Source: an uncultured Salinicoccus sp. (GTDB lineage Bacteria > Bacillota > Bacilli > Staphylococcales > Salinicoccaceae). From it: 64,000 nucleotides of DNA. The translations under genes and the position numbers were made by a program. The notes under the pieces are model-generated. The model saw only the letters and a program-made list of their open reading frames with translations, was not told the DNA's origin and did no database searches. The stretch is taken from the NCBI GenBank assembly GCA_947494965.1, contig CANLWV010000010.1, positions 1 through 64,000 of the forward strand. Direction: 5' to 3'. This document shows, piece after piece, positions 33,969-42,667 of the stretch (the first letter of the stretch is position 1; each line of letters opens with the position of its first letter).

Positions 33969-35798
33969 CTAGAATTGTTTATTGAAAAAAGGTCTGCCGA
34001 TGGAGTTCTTGTCGAAGTAACGGTTGTATGAGACATTTCTATAATCGCTTACCAGTACTTTAATATCCTCTTCGAGCGCTTCATCTGGTACGAATGTATC
34101 TCCTATATATGCACCACTTGAGGCGATGCCAGTCACACCTTTCTGATAAAGCTGCACCAGCATATAGTAGTAGGGTGTTGTCTTATATTGGCCGTCTGCC
34201 AGCAGTTTCGGCACGAGGAACATGGGGCTCAATAAATCTGCATCACTGGTGTCGCCCCTATCATGGTTCTGATAGATGAAGTAGGGGGCCTGGTTAGTAT
34301 GCCCTTGTAATTGCGCCCCCTTTCCCCTGAGGAAACTAGGTGCATGATCTCCATAAAATATCAGGTTTACATCGTACTTCTGGTCTTCCATATCGGCGAT
34401 CAGCTTCTCGATTGCAGAGTCGGTTTTCACCAGCTGCCTGAAATATGATTTTGCATATTCTATATAGTCACCATACTTGCTTGCAGTAGGCTCCTCGGAG
34501 AGTATGCCAGGCTTTAGAACCGGCTCATAGGCGATATCTTCGAGAACTCCGGGTGAATAGGGCGAATGATTCTGCATAGACATGACATTCATCATGCGGT
34601 AATCATCCATCTTATTGTCCACCAGGTCCGTAAGATAGCGGTCGCTTGCCCTGCCTGTTCCTTCAAGCTTCTCCAAGTCGTTCATATCCTCTTGGCTGAA
34701 CAGCTTGGAAACCCCCATCTTGTCGTACACATCAACTCTGTTATAGAGGCTGAAAGTATAGGGGTGGATCACGGCATTCTGCTCGACCAGTGTAAGTATA
34801 GATGAACTGTCACTGGATTTTTCGAAGTACTCGATGTAGGGCGAGGTGACTGTAGGTTGCTGATGGAGTTCAAGCGACATGCTAGTCAGCATCTCAAATT
34901 CTATATTTGCTGTTCCGCCTCCGATGAACAGTGAGCGCATTTCTCCTCCGCGCTGTTCCTCAAGCTTTTTGATGAATGGTGCAGGCATCTTGTTCTGTAT
35001 CAGAACCTCATTCTGCCAAAAGCTTTCGCTGAGATAAATGATGGTATGTTCGTCGGTGATATCATTTTTTCTGGCATCGTTATATTCAGCGGATTCTTTT
35101 TTATACTTTTCTGAAATGGCGTTAATATTCGACCTGGAATAATCATCTGGAGGTTCCATGAAGTTCCTCGAAATATTGATCAGAAAATTTGGCACGAAGC
35201 CTACCCTTTTAATCTCTTTAATCGGGTTGAAGATATATGAATCCTTCTCTTCAATCCCGAAATATTCATAGGAATATTTTTCAGTGTCCGTATAGAAGAT
35301 CACTGAAACAATTATGATGCCCACCAAAGCTGTAATTCGAATGATCCTGAATCTGGACAGCCCCAATTTTCTATATAACTTGCTTTCCAGATAAAATAAA
35401 ACGAATGATGCCAACAAAAGAACGGTGACAAGAACAAACAGCATCTTCAGGTCGACTATATTTGAAAGTTCCCTGATGTTGATGACTTCTTTGATTTCGT
35501 TATAGTTGACGACTTCGCCGCGTTGTTCGAATTTCAATTTGTTGGCATAATAAAAAAGAAATAGTGACATATTGGAGATCAATAATGTGGTCAACGGTTT
35601 GCCGATCAGGCCGTAGACCAGCAATATGAAAAGGAATATGATGGATATCCCCTGAAAAGTGTGTTCGTTGATTTCTTCAACCGGCACGGTTTTTCCATCA
35701 TATAAAATTGTGGGGAAGGTCTGGATCCAGTATCTACTGTTGAGTAAGAATACTGCTAACAGGCCTAGAAGGAAAGTTGAATTTTTTACTAGTTTCAT
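33969..35798 (-). CDS. LtaS-like membrane sulfatase (alkaline phosphatase superfamily)
   Basis: A 609-residue protein with about five N-terminal membrane helices (1-195) and an extracellular sulfatase-type domain (about 250-590). The catalytic Thr is at about 296 in GGGTANIEFEMLT, with an upstream acidic metal ligand in IIYLSESFW, His in QNHSPYS and metal ligands in FYGDHAPS. LtaS enzymes move glycerol phosphate from phosphatidylglycerol onto polymers. The divergent membrane domain and substitution of the usual LtaS N-terminal motifs suggest a paralogue, perhaps a primase or a transferase for another anionic polymer or capsule. AAGGAAG precedes the ATG. It is monocistronic. Confidence 0.85.
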   Translation of the reverse strand: MKLVKNSTFLLGLLAVFLLNSRYWIQTFPTILYDGKTVPVEEINEHTFQGISIIFLFILLVYGLIGKPLTTLLISNMSLFLFYYANKLKFEQRGEVVNYNEIKEVINIRELSNIVDLKMLFVLVTVLLLASFVLFYLESKLYRKLGLSRFRIIRITALVGIIIVSVIFYTDTEKYSYEYFGIEEKDSYIFNPIKEIKRVGFVPNFLINISRNFMEPPDDYSRSNINAISEKYKKESAEYNDARKNDITDEHTIIYLSESFWQNEVLIQNKMPAPFIKKLEEQRGGEMRSLFIGGGTANIEFEMLTSMSLELHQQPTVTSPYIEYFEKSSDSSSILTLVEQNAVIHPYTFSLYNRVDVYDKMGVSKLFSQEDMNDLEKLEGTGRASDRYLTDLVDNKMDDYRMMNVMSMQNHSPYSPGVLEDIAYEPVLKPGILSEEPTASKYGDYIEYAKSYFRQLVKTDSAIEKLIADMEDQKYDVNLIFYGDHAPSFLRGKGAQLQGHTNQAPYFIYQNHDRGDTSDADLLSPMFLVPKLLADGQYKTTPYYYMLVQLYQKGVTGIASSGAYIGDTFVPDEALEEDIKVLVSDYRNVSYNRYFDKNSIGRPFFNKQF

Positions 35799-35850
35799 GA
35801 TTACTTCCTTAATATTGAATTTGATCGGGAATGAGAGGTTGAAAGAGCCT

Positions 35851-35876
35851 CAAACTCCCCCTTGAAGGGGGAGTTG
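35851..35876. promoter_or_regulatory. Strong GC hairpin upstream of the LtaS-like gene
   Basis: AACTCCCCCTT-G-AAGGGGGAGTT, an 11-base-pair stem with a minimal loop in the 194-base divergent space between the LtaS-like and chromate genes. It has no T run on either strand, so it is not a standard terminator. It lies about 55 bases upstream of the LtaS-like start and could act in its 5' leader or as a protein-binding dyad. Confidence 0.4.
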
Positions 35877-35992
35877 AAAGTAAATGACTATACGTTTGGT
35901 TGCCGCATAATAGTATATAATCTAAAGCAAATAAGCAGACAAGTCAATAATTCTTAATAATCGGAATAGTTTGACGTGATGGAGGGCGTATA

Positions 35993-36529
35993 ATGCATTT
36001 TAAAATATTCTGGGTGTTTTTTAAAGTCGGAATGCTTGGGTATGGTGGTGGCCCATCGTCCATTCCGCTTGTCCATAAAGAAGTGGTCGATACACACGGA
36101 TGGATGACAGATGAAACCTTTCAGGATGCCCTGGCTATAGGTAATGTTCTGCCTGGTCCCATTGCCACCAAACTTGGAGGATACATAGGTTACCTGCAAA
36201 AAGGGTGGCTCGGGATGGTCAATGCTGTATTGGCCACAATTCTGCCGACAATCATATTGATGATTGTACTATTAAAACTGTTTACGGAATTTAAGGACCT
36301 CGAGTGGGTGCAAGGTATGAGCAACGGGGTGATGCCCGTAGTGGGCGTCATGTTGTTTGTATTGACGTATGAGTTCCTCGCCAAGGCAAAGGCGAAAACG
36401 ACGTGGCACTTCCTCTTCCTGTTTACGGCTATCGCATTCTTCATGTTGGTGGTGGTAGGAATTCACCCTGCCCTAATCATCCTGCTCATTGTTGTTTTCA
36501 GCATGTTCAGAAGGGAGGGGAGAGTATGA
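35993..36529 (+). CDS. chrA: Chromate transporter, short chain A
   Basis: A 178-residue CHR-domain protein with about five helices. The motif is FFKVGMLGYGGGPSSIPLVHKEVVD, followed by ALAIGNVLPGPIATK (the PGP signature). Short CHR proteins work as pairs with opposite topology to export chromate by proton motive force. GATGGAGGG precedes the ATG. Its stop overlaps the start of the second half by four bases. Confidence 0.9.
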   Translation: MHFKIFWVFFKVGMLGYGGGPSSIPLVHKEVVDTHGWMTDETFQDALAIGNVLPGPIATKLGGYIGYLQKGWLGMVNAVLATILPTIILMIVLLKLFTEFKDLEWVQGMSNGVMPVVGVMLFVLTYEFLAKAKAKTTWHFLFLFTAIAFFMLVVVGIHPALIILLIVVFSMFRREGRV

Positions 36530-37053
36530 TCTATATACATATATTCCTGGCTTTCTTCATCCCCGGAGTTCTGGGTTATGGGGGCGGCCCCGCTTCCATT
36601 CCATTGGTGGAGCAGGAAGTTGTACAGAATTATGGGTGGATGGATTCCCGTGAATTTGCCGAGGTTCTGGCACTTGGTAATGCCTTACCCGGCCCGATTG
36701 CGACCAAAATGGCCGGCTTTATAGGTTATGAAGTTGGAGGGCTGGGGGGATCGATTGTTGCAGTTGCTGCTACAGTCTTGCCTTCACTAATGCTGATGAT
36801 TTTTCTCGCGGGACTGCTCTACAGATTGAAAGGCACACAGAAATTCGAAACTCTGACCACACTGATCCGACCGGTGATTGCAATCCTTCTTGGGTTGATA
36901 GCATACGATTTCATCTTCAATGCATATGATGCCTCCGGAACCGTACACACAATATTTCTGGTTGCGGCCAGCTTCCTGCTATTGGTGAAATTTAAAGTCC
37001 ACCCCGCACTTGTGATTATTTTTGGTTTAGGTTATGGTGCGCTTCTGTTGTGA
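36526..37053 (+). CDS. chrA: Chromate transporter, short chain B
   Basis: A 175-residue partner of the preceding CHR protein: FFIPGVLGYGGGPASIPLVEQEVV and ALGNALPGPIATKMAGF. The ATG at 36526 lies inside the upstream stop region (ATGA) behind AGGGAGGGGAG. The open frame reaching 36403 is a shadow of the first gene. The two genes together equal one long-chain ChrA. Confidence 0.9.
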   Translation: MIYIHIFLAFFIPGVLGYGGGPASIPLVEQEVVQNYGWMDSREFAEVLALGNALPGPIATKMAGFIGYEVGGLGGSIVAVAATVLPSLMLMIFLAGLLYRLKGTQKFETLTTLIRPVIAILLGLIAYDFIFNAYDASGTVHTIFLVAASFLLLVKFKVHPALVIIFGLGYGALLL

Positions 37054-37088
37054 TATGCAGGGGGGTAAAGAGCCAAAATCAGGGTCTC

Positions 37089-38615
37089 CTACTTTTGTTT
37101 TTTCTTGAACTTATTCAGCATGGCCTCAAGGAAGGTACGGACGCCGTCGACTCCCATCAGCAGTAACATAGAGATATAGAGTACAGCCATCAGTGCGAAT
37201 GCAAGCACCAGGCTGACATCACTTCCAACAAAAGGATTCATAAGGATCAAAAATCCATAAGATGATGCAGCAGCAAAAAATGCAGCGGCTGTAATCCGTA
37301 ACGCAGTCGGTATAAGATGTGTCAGATTAAGCCGGCCAAATTTTCTGCGTAGGCTCCGTGTCAGTAGCAGAACGGTCATCAGTGCAGAAAGGCTGGTCGC
37401 AAGAGCTAGACCACCTATCCCGAGGATTGGCGCCAGCAGGAAGTTCAGGGCAATATTGATGCTCACCCCGATTGTGCTGTTGAGCATAGGTGTTTTTGTA
37501 TCCTGCAGTGCATAGAAAGTCCGGGTTAAAATCAGGTTGACACCTGTACCGGCAAGACCGAGTGAGTAGAAGAAGAACGCCGAAGTCGTCAATGTTACGG
37601 CGGTTTCATCGAAGGCGCCGCGGTCGAACAGGAAACGGACAATAGGCTCTGCGAATATCATCGCACCGATTGTGGCAGGAATTATTAGGGTCAGCACACC
37701 CAGTATGGTCTGGTTCAAAGTGTGCTTTAGCCCCGGCATGTCTCCTCGGGCTGCCTTTTTGGATATGTCTGGATAAAACACTGTAACGAATGAAGAGACG
37801 AAGATACCGAGGAAGGATACATTCAAAGTGCTGGCATAGTTAATTGAGGAAATTCCACCTATGGAAATCCAGGATGCAAGTGAACGATCAATCAGACGGT
37901 TCAATTGACCCACACCGGAACCAAGGATGACCGGGAAAGCCAATACAGCCATTTCTTTTATATGTTCATCTCCCGGACGCAACACCCGCTGGAAGCGGAA
38001 AGAATATCTATAGGCAAAGAACAGGATGATCAGGAACTGGATAAATAGTGCGACTACATTAGCCACGGCGAGAATGTAGATCAGTTCTAATCTGCTGCTC
38101 AGGATTATGGCCACAATCAGCACCAGATTCATGGGAATGCCTATCAAGGAAGGGATAGCAAACATCTTTTTATAATTCAGATAGGCACTTAGAATCCGGG
38201 TGATGAGTGTAAAGTAGATGCCGAATATGCTGAAGCGGGTGAACATTACTGCAAGTGCCAATGTTTCTCCCTGGAATCCGATTGCGAATACCTTAACGAG
38301 CTGTTCAGTAAAAATAAGAGCGAGTATGACGATGAATGTAGTGGAAATCAGCAATATATTAATTAGGTTGTTGGTATATTCGAGCCCCGCCTTGTCGCCG
38401 GACTGCTCTGTTATCCGTGAATAGAGCGGGATGTAGCCGGTCGAAATGCCTGCTGCCACCACACCAAAAACGACAGTTGGGATACTGATCGATAATAGGA
38501 AGACATCACTGGTTTCGCTTGCTCCGTAGAAATAGGCGAGCGTCAAATCCCTCAAGAACCCAGAGACTTTTGAAACGATGGTCAGCACCATCAACAGAAA
38601 GATGGTTTTTCTCAT
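37089..38615 (-). CDS. murJ: MurJ/MviN-type lipid II flippase family protein
   Basis: A 508-residue protein with about 14 membrane helices of the MOP superfamily. It starts MRKTIFLLMVLTIVSKVSGFLRDLTLAYFYGAS, the MviN signature, with conserved basic residues in RLIDRSLASW and YPDISKKAARGD. It flips lipid II or a related polyprenyl-linked intermediate across the membrane. Staphylococci have another distinct MurJ, so this MviN-type copy may serve peptidoglycan or a surface polymer. The ribosome-binding site just before its ATG is poor, but a 19-codon leader ORF with a strong site ends on its start codon. Confidence 0.85.
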   Translation of the reverse strand: MRKTIFLLMVLTIVSKVSGFLRDLTLAYFYGASETSDVFLLSISIPTVVFGVVAAGISTGYIPLYSRITEQSGDKAGLEYTNNLINILLISTTFIVILALIFTEQLVKVFAIGFQGETLALAVMFTRFSIFGIYFTLITRILSAYLNYKKMFAIPSLIGIPMNLVLIVAIILSSRLELIYILAVANVVALFIQFLIILFFAYRYSFRFQRVLRPGDEHIKEMAVLAFPVILGSGVGQLNRLIDRSLASWISIGGISSINYASTLNVSFLGIFVSSFVTVFYPDISKKAARGDMPGLKHTLNQTILGVLTLIIPATIGAMIFAEPIVRFLFDRGAFDETAVTLTTSAFFFYSLGLAGTGVNLILTRTFYALQDTKTPMLNSTIGVSINIALNFLLAPILGIGGLALATSLSALMTVLLLTRSLRRKFGRLNLTHLIPTALRITAAAFFAAASSYGFLILMNPFVGSDVSLVLAFALMAVLYISMLLLMGVDGVRTFLEAMLNKFKKKQK

Positions 38616-38671
38616 ATGGCCACGCTGTGTGGATTCTGTATCAATCCATGATTTGCATACATAATGTTCAT
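38612..38671 (-). CDS. Leader peptide ORF coupled to murJ, 19 residues
   Basis: ATG at 38671 with AGGAG seven bases upstream; the peptide is MNIMYANHGLIQNPHSVAI and its TGA overlaps the murJ ATG (ATGA). murJ itself has only GTGG before its start, so murJ translation likely depends on ribosomes arriving from this ORF. No family is recognised. The peptide may have no role beyond coupling. Confidence 0.5.
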   Translation of the reverse strand: MNIMYANHGLIQNPHSVAI

Positions 38672-38833
38672 AAAAAAACTCCTATTGATCCATACTCCAA
38701 ATAGTAAAAGCATACAATATGTATTTTAGCAGAAAATGGATGGATGGCGAGTTTAGAGCTATGGGACACGGAGATATGAATGATCGGTTTGGGTCGAGTT
38801 TAAATCAGCAATCCAGCATATACAGATTTAAGG

Positions 38834-38875
38834 CATAGAAAAGGTCTGGAAATGTCATTCCAGACCTTTTCTATG
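38834..38875 (-). terminator. Terminator of the glycerate kinase operon
   Basis: CATAGAAAAGGTCTGGAA pairs with TTCCAGACCTTTTCTATG; one arm covers the glycerate kinase stop codon. The rest of 38672-38833 holds the murJ promoter side; nothing else is recognised. Confidence 0.8.
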
Positions 38876-39947
38876 TCACTATGCGCTGTATCTTTTGCCT
38901 TATCAGCCGTGGTGTTTCTTCAATGATGTCCTCAATTTTTCTGGTGCCATCGCTCAATGGATAGACAGAAGCGAAAGCTGTAGTATCAGCACCGGTTACC
39001 TGACCAGAGATGAGGTGGCACGGCTTTTGATGGCGATCGGCGAGTTGTGCCACAGTCGCAGGGACTTTTCCGTGCACTGAGGAAGCATCGGTTTTCCCTT
39101 CACCTGTAATTACCATATCGGCTTTCATTATTGCATTCTCCAAGTGGATCATCTCAGCAACCAGTAGACCTCCCGGTTTCATCTCTGCCCCGAGATTCAT
39201 CAGCATCCACCCAAGTCCACCAGCGGCACCTGCGCCGTGGCAGTCACTGAAGTCATCTTGGAAAACATCCGATATTTTGGTACGGAGGTGTGAGAGCAGT
39301 GACTCGAAGAAAGCGACATCCGCTTCCTGCACGCCTTTTTGGGGACCGAACGCACGGGTAGCCCCTCGGACTCCGAACAATGGATGGGTGACATCGGACG
39401 CGACAGTCAACTGTACACCTTCCAGGGGCTGAAGTGATCTTAGGCTGATTTCAGCAACATGTCCTATATCACGAGTGAACACGCCAACTGGCATGCCACC
39501 TGTATCCACTGCAGCACCTCCTAGAGCGAGCAGCATCCCGTAGCCGCCATCGTTTGTTGCAGAACCACCCAAACCCAGTATGATGTGTTGTGCCCCGTTA
39601 TCAACCGCGTCCAAAATCAGTTCGCCGACGCCGAATGACGTCCGATCGCCTGGGTTTGAACTGCCGACCAGATGAAGACCACATGCCTCGGCCGTTTCAA
39701 TCACTGCAGTCTGTCCCTTGCGACAATAGGAGGCTTCGACCGTCTGGCCTTCTGGCCCTGTAACATTGGTGGTGACCTCCTCATAATCCTCATTCCGAAA
39801 ACACGTAAGAAGGCCATCTCCACCGTCACTCATCGGTTTCAAAATGCTTTGATGGCCCAAATCTGTGAGGGCCTCTCCCATGATTGTTGCAATCTCATAT
39901 TGATTGAACGTCCCTTTATAGGAATCTGGTGCTACAACAATATTCAT
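38871..39947 (-). CDS. glxK: Glycerate kinase (GlxK/GarK type)
   Basis: A 358-residue class I glycerate kinase that phosphorylates D-glycerate with ATP, giving 2- or 3-phosphoglycerate. Motifs: VVAPDSYKGTFNQYE (N-terminus), KPMSDGGDG, LGLGGSATNDGGYGML, CHGAGAAGGLGW and ITGEGKTDASSVHGKVP. It is the last gene of a three-gene unit (namA, formamidase-like, glycerate kinase) with gaps of 5 and 14 bases. The neighbours do not form a known glycerate pathway, so the source of glycerate is not evident. Confidence 0.92.
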   Translation of the reverse strand: MNIVVAPDSYKGTFNQYEIATIMGEALTDLGHQSILKPMSDGGDGLLTCFRNEDYEEVTTNVTGPEGQTVEASYCRKGQTAVIETAEACGLHLVGSSNPGDRTSFGVGELILDAVDNGAQHIILGLGGSATNDGGYGMLLALGGAAVDTGGMPVGVFTRDIGHVAEISLRSLQPLEGVQLTVASDVTHPLFGVRGATRAFGPQKGVQEADVAFFESLLSHLRTKISDVFQDDFSDCHGAGAAGGLGWMLMNLGAEMKPGGLLVAEMIHLENAIMKADMVITGEGKTDASSVHGKVPATVAQLADRHQKPCHLISGQVTGADTTAFASVYPLSDGTRKIEDIIEETPRLIRQKIQRIVT

Positions 39948-39952
39948 GATAT

Positions 39953-40858
39953 CTACTCCAAGGTAATTCCGTAATGATCAAGGACATGGTGCGGTACAAA
40001 GAAGCGGGAAGTCTTCAAAGGATCGACTACCTGATTGATCTGCGCCTCGCCGACCAGACTCATGAGCATGGTCATTTCAGACAGACTCAAGTCTGTGTGG
40101 GGACGGAGTAATGCAATCATTTCCTTGACGGACTCGTCGACTGCGGTGTCGAGACTTTCGCTCGATACTGTCATGTAGACACCATCCGCATCGACGACGA
40201 TCGGATGGCGTGTTTTTATATTGTGTGCTTTATCGAGGGTTACTGTGATCGATGCACCCGTCTCAAGTCCACTTACGCTCACTTCGCCGTCCCCCATCTT
40301 GGCGTGGACATCTCCAAGGCCAAACAAGGCCCCATCGTGTGCAACAGGTAGATAGAGGGTGGCGCCAGTCGTGATCTTCTTACTGTCCATATTGCCGCCG
40401 TGTCGGCCCGGTGTCCCATTATTGACCGCTTCTCCCTCTGGTGCCACTCCAATGACGCCGATCATCGGGTTCAGGGGAAGAGACAGGCCATTGAACGAAA
40501 CAGTGCCTTCCGATGTATCAATATCGAACATTTTGGCCTCCATCTTCTCCATATCATCCCCCATGACGCCAAGCCCAGGGCCTGTCAGCATGACACCGTT
40601 TGGTTCGAGGGTGATGTCTTCAATTGTGACTTTGAGCACATCTCCGGCTTGGATGCCATCTATATGGATAGGACCCGTTTCAGGGTTGATGCGGTCCCAG
40701 TCCAACTGGTCCAACACGGTATCACTGGAAGTGATCTGTCCGAGGAAGCAATCGTTCGTCTCAATCGTTACTGTATCCCCAGCATCAACCTTTAAAGCAG
40801 CTGGATTATCCTTTGACATCGCATAAAATAAGTTTGATTTATTCAATGAATGTTTCAT
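39953..40858 (-). CDS. Acetamidase/formamidase family protein
   Basis: A 301-residue FmdA_AmdA family hydrolase. Conserved stretches: VTIETNDCFLGQI, GPIHIDGIQAGDVLKVTI, MIGVIGVAPEG, GRHGGNMDSKKITTGATLYLPV and GDVHAKMGDGEVSVSGLE. The family hydrolyses short aliphatic amides to acid and ammonia and may be zinc-dependent. The ATG at 40858 follows GGAGA with a usable gap; the ATG at 40864 is too close to it. It sits between namA and glycerate kinase in one operon. Confidence 0.9.
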   Translation of the reverse strand: MKHSLNKSNLFYAMSKDNPAALKVDAGDTVTIETNDCFLGQITSSDTVLDQLDWDRINPETGPIHIDGIQAGDVLKVTIEDITLEPNGVMLTGPGLGVMGDDMEKMEAKMFDIDTSEGTVSFNGLSLPLNPMIGVIGVAPEGEAVNNGTPGRHGGNMDSKKITTGATLYLPVAHDGALFGLGDVHAKMGDGEVSVSGLETGASITVTLDKAHNIKTRHPIVVDADGVYMTVSSESLDTAVDESVKEMIALLRPHTDLSLSEMTMLMSLVGEAQINQVVDPLKTSRFFVPHHVLDHYGITLE

Positions 40859-40872
40859 GATCATTCTCCATT

Positions 40873-41895
40873 CTAATATGCTCTTTTATACTGCACAGGG
40901 ATGAAGGCGTCATCCTCTGCATTTTTGTCCTGGGAAGCGTTGAGCACCCAATAAGGGTCGCGCAGCAGTCCACGGCCGATGGCGACGAGATCTGCAGATT
41001 CCGATGCGACGGCGTGCTCAGCCAGATTGACATCATCGAGAAGACCGACAGCTATGACAGGGACTGAAGCAGCTTCTTTCACCGCTCTGGCATACTCGAC
41101 AAGGTAGCCGGGGAAAGCCCCATTGAAACGCTCTGGTGAAGGCTTACCGTCTCCTCCAGCTGATACATCGATCATATCAACCCCAGCTGCCGCATACTCG
41201 CGCGCCAGATGGGTCCCGTGGTCGATGTCGTAACCACCATCTGCATACTCGACAGCTGAGAGGCGTAGCATGAGCGGCATCCCTGCAGGCATGACAGATT
41301 TGACTGCTTCAATGACCCTGCGTCCAAATAGGCTGAAATCTTCACCATATTCATCGGAGCGCTTGTTGGTGAGTGGGGATTGGAATTGATGGATGAGATA
41401 ACCGTGGGCAGCATGAAGTTCGATGGTGTCAAATCCAGCCTCAACTGCACGTTGGGCCCCCCATTTGAATGCATCGATAATCTCTTCCGTCTCTTCTCTC
41501 GTCAGTTCATGTGGCTGATGGAAGTCCGAGCTATATGCTTCATCCGTACTTGATACTGGAGTCTCCGTATCCTGAGCCTTGCGCCCTGCGTGAGCGAGTT
41601 GGATGCCCACCTTTGCCCCGTGGCGATGGCAAGCGTCGACGATTCGTTTGTAGTGGGGCACATGTCCGTCGGACCAGATACCTAGACAATGGTCGGTAAT
41701 GCGACCCCGTGATTCGACATTGGTCATCTCCAACATGATCAGACCAGTACCGCCGACCGCCCGTGAGGTGTAGTGCGTGAAGTGCCACTCGTCAGGTATG
41801 CCGTCAGTCGCGCTGTATTGGCACATGGGGGCCATTACAATCCTGTTCTTTGTCGTTAAAGCCTTCAGTGTGTAGGGTTCAAAAAGTGATTTCAT
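40873..41895 (-). CDS. namA: NADPH dehydrogenase NamA (old yellow enzyme, YqjM type)
   Basis: A 340-residue FMN enzyme that reduces activated C=C bonds of enals, enones and nitro compounds with NADPH. YqjM-class features: Cys in APMCQYSA near FMN, the substrate pair His-x-x-His in ELHAAHGYLIHQF, arginine-rich MLRLSAVEY and the phosphate site VGLLDDVN...AIGRGLLRDPYW. TGAGGAGGAA precedes the ATG. It is the first gene of the three-gene operon, consistent with an electrophile-stress or degradative unit. Confidence 0.93.
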   Translation of the reverse strand: MKSLFEPYTLKALTTKNRIVMAPMCQYSATDGIPDEWHFTHYTSRAVGGTGLIMLEMTNVESRGRITDHCLGIWSDGHVPHYKRIVDACHRHGAKVGIQLAHAGRKAQDTETPVSSTDEAYSSDFHQPHELTREETEEIIDAFKWGAQRAVEAGFDTIELHAAHGYLIHQFQSPLTNKRSDEYGEDFSLFGRRVIEAVKSVMPAGMPLMLRLSAVEYADGGYDIDHGTHLAREYAAAGVDMIDVSAGGDGKPSPERFNGAFPGYLVEYARAVKEAASVPVIAVGLLDDVNLAEHAVASESADLVAIGRGLLRDPYWVLNASQDKNAEDDAFIPVQYKRAY

Positions 41896-41962
41896 CCAAT
41901 TCCTCCTCAGTGGTTAACTCCATTGTATTAAATTTAGAGAAAATTTCAAATATAAAGAGGCT

Positions 41963-42199
41963 TTGAATTTAGCAGTTTTGAATAATGTTATATTCAATGA
42001 CAACTGTAATAAGTCCACTGGGTTAGAAGGATATTTCAAAACGCATATTAATGTGGTGTTCAGAATTGTACTGATAGCAAGCGCATTGCTTCTGATCGCA
42101 CCGGAAACATATACTAACCTCATCGGTGTAGCAGCGGCAGTGATTATATTGGTGATGAATCGCATCAAATGGAAACGGGAAATGCGCACGGCATCATAG
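41963..42199 (+). pseudogene. Fragment of a TRAP-type transporter permease C-terminus
   Basis: A 78-codon ORF whose first ~25 residues look random but whose remainder, from TGLEGYFKTHINVVFRIVLI through APETYTNLIGVAAAVIIL, reads like the last helices of a fused TRAP permease (DctM/4TM type). It has no ribosome-binding site at the ATG and no upstream gene; the rest of a ~640-residue permease is missing. The simplest reading is a degraded remnant, with the intact 3' end marking the old gene end and terminator at 42207. The homology is from pattern recognition only. Confidence 0.5.
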
Positions 42200-42206
42200 A
42201 TTACAA

Positions 42207-42236
42207 AAACAGGCCCTTAAAGGGCCTGTTTTATTT
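42207..42236. terminator. Bidirectional terminator at the end of arsC
   Basis: AAACAGGCCCTT-A-AAGGGCCTGTTT with T and A runs on both sides. It ends the arsRBC operon on the minus strand. Confidence 0.88.
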
Positions 42237-42650
42237 TCCTTCGTTTTTAAACTGGATGATTCTTTTTTCGATGTCGTCTCTTACTTGGCGGAATGCTGAA
42301 TATATTTCTTCTTCACTGCCTTTGGCTTTGGCTGGGTCTTCGAACCCCCAATGCAGGTGGATGACGTCCGATGGCGTGACAGGACAATTATCACGGGCGT
42401 CCCCGCACAGGGTGATTGCATAATCTGCATGGTTCAGAATTTCAGGGTCTATGATGCTTGACTGCTGACCAGTGATATCAATGCCGGCGTCTCTCATGAT
42501 GCTTACCGCCCTTGGATTAATTCCATGGGCTTCGATGCCTGCTGAATGAATCTCATATTTATCGCCTAAATATTTGTGGGCAAAGCCCTCTGCAATCTGA
42601 CTTCTACATGAATTTCCGGTGCATAAAAAATAGATAATGGGTTTTTGCAT
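42231..42650 (-). CDS. arsC: Arsenate reductase, thioredoxin-linked
   Basis: A 139-residue enzyme of the low-molecular-weight phosphatase fold that reduces arsenate to arsenite. It has the P-loop CTGNSCRSQ with Cys10 and Cys15, and the redox pair Cys82 and Cys89 in [10 protein letters not shown]. These four positions match the plasmid pI258 enzyme of S. aureus. It is the last gene of arsRBC, 17 bases after arsB. The product arsenite is exported by ArsB. Confidence 0.95.
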   Translation of the reverse strand: MQKPIIYFLCTGNSCRSQIAEGFAHKYLGDKYEIHSAGIEAHGINPRAVSIMRDAGIDITGQQSSIIDPEILNHADYAITLCGDARDNCPVTPSDVIHLHWGFEDPAKAKGSEEEIYSAFRQVRDDIEKRIIQFKNEGK

Positions 42651-42667
42651 GATGACACTCCTTTAGT

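Noticed and set aside
41914-42189. 91-codon minus-strand frame
   Set aside because: It opposes the TRAP-like fragment and the namA promoter region and shows no domain.
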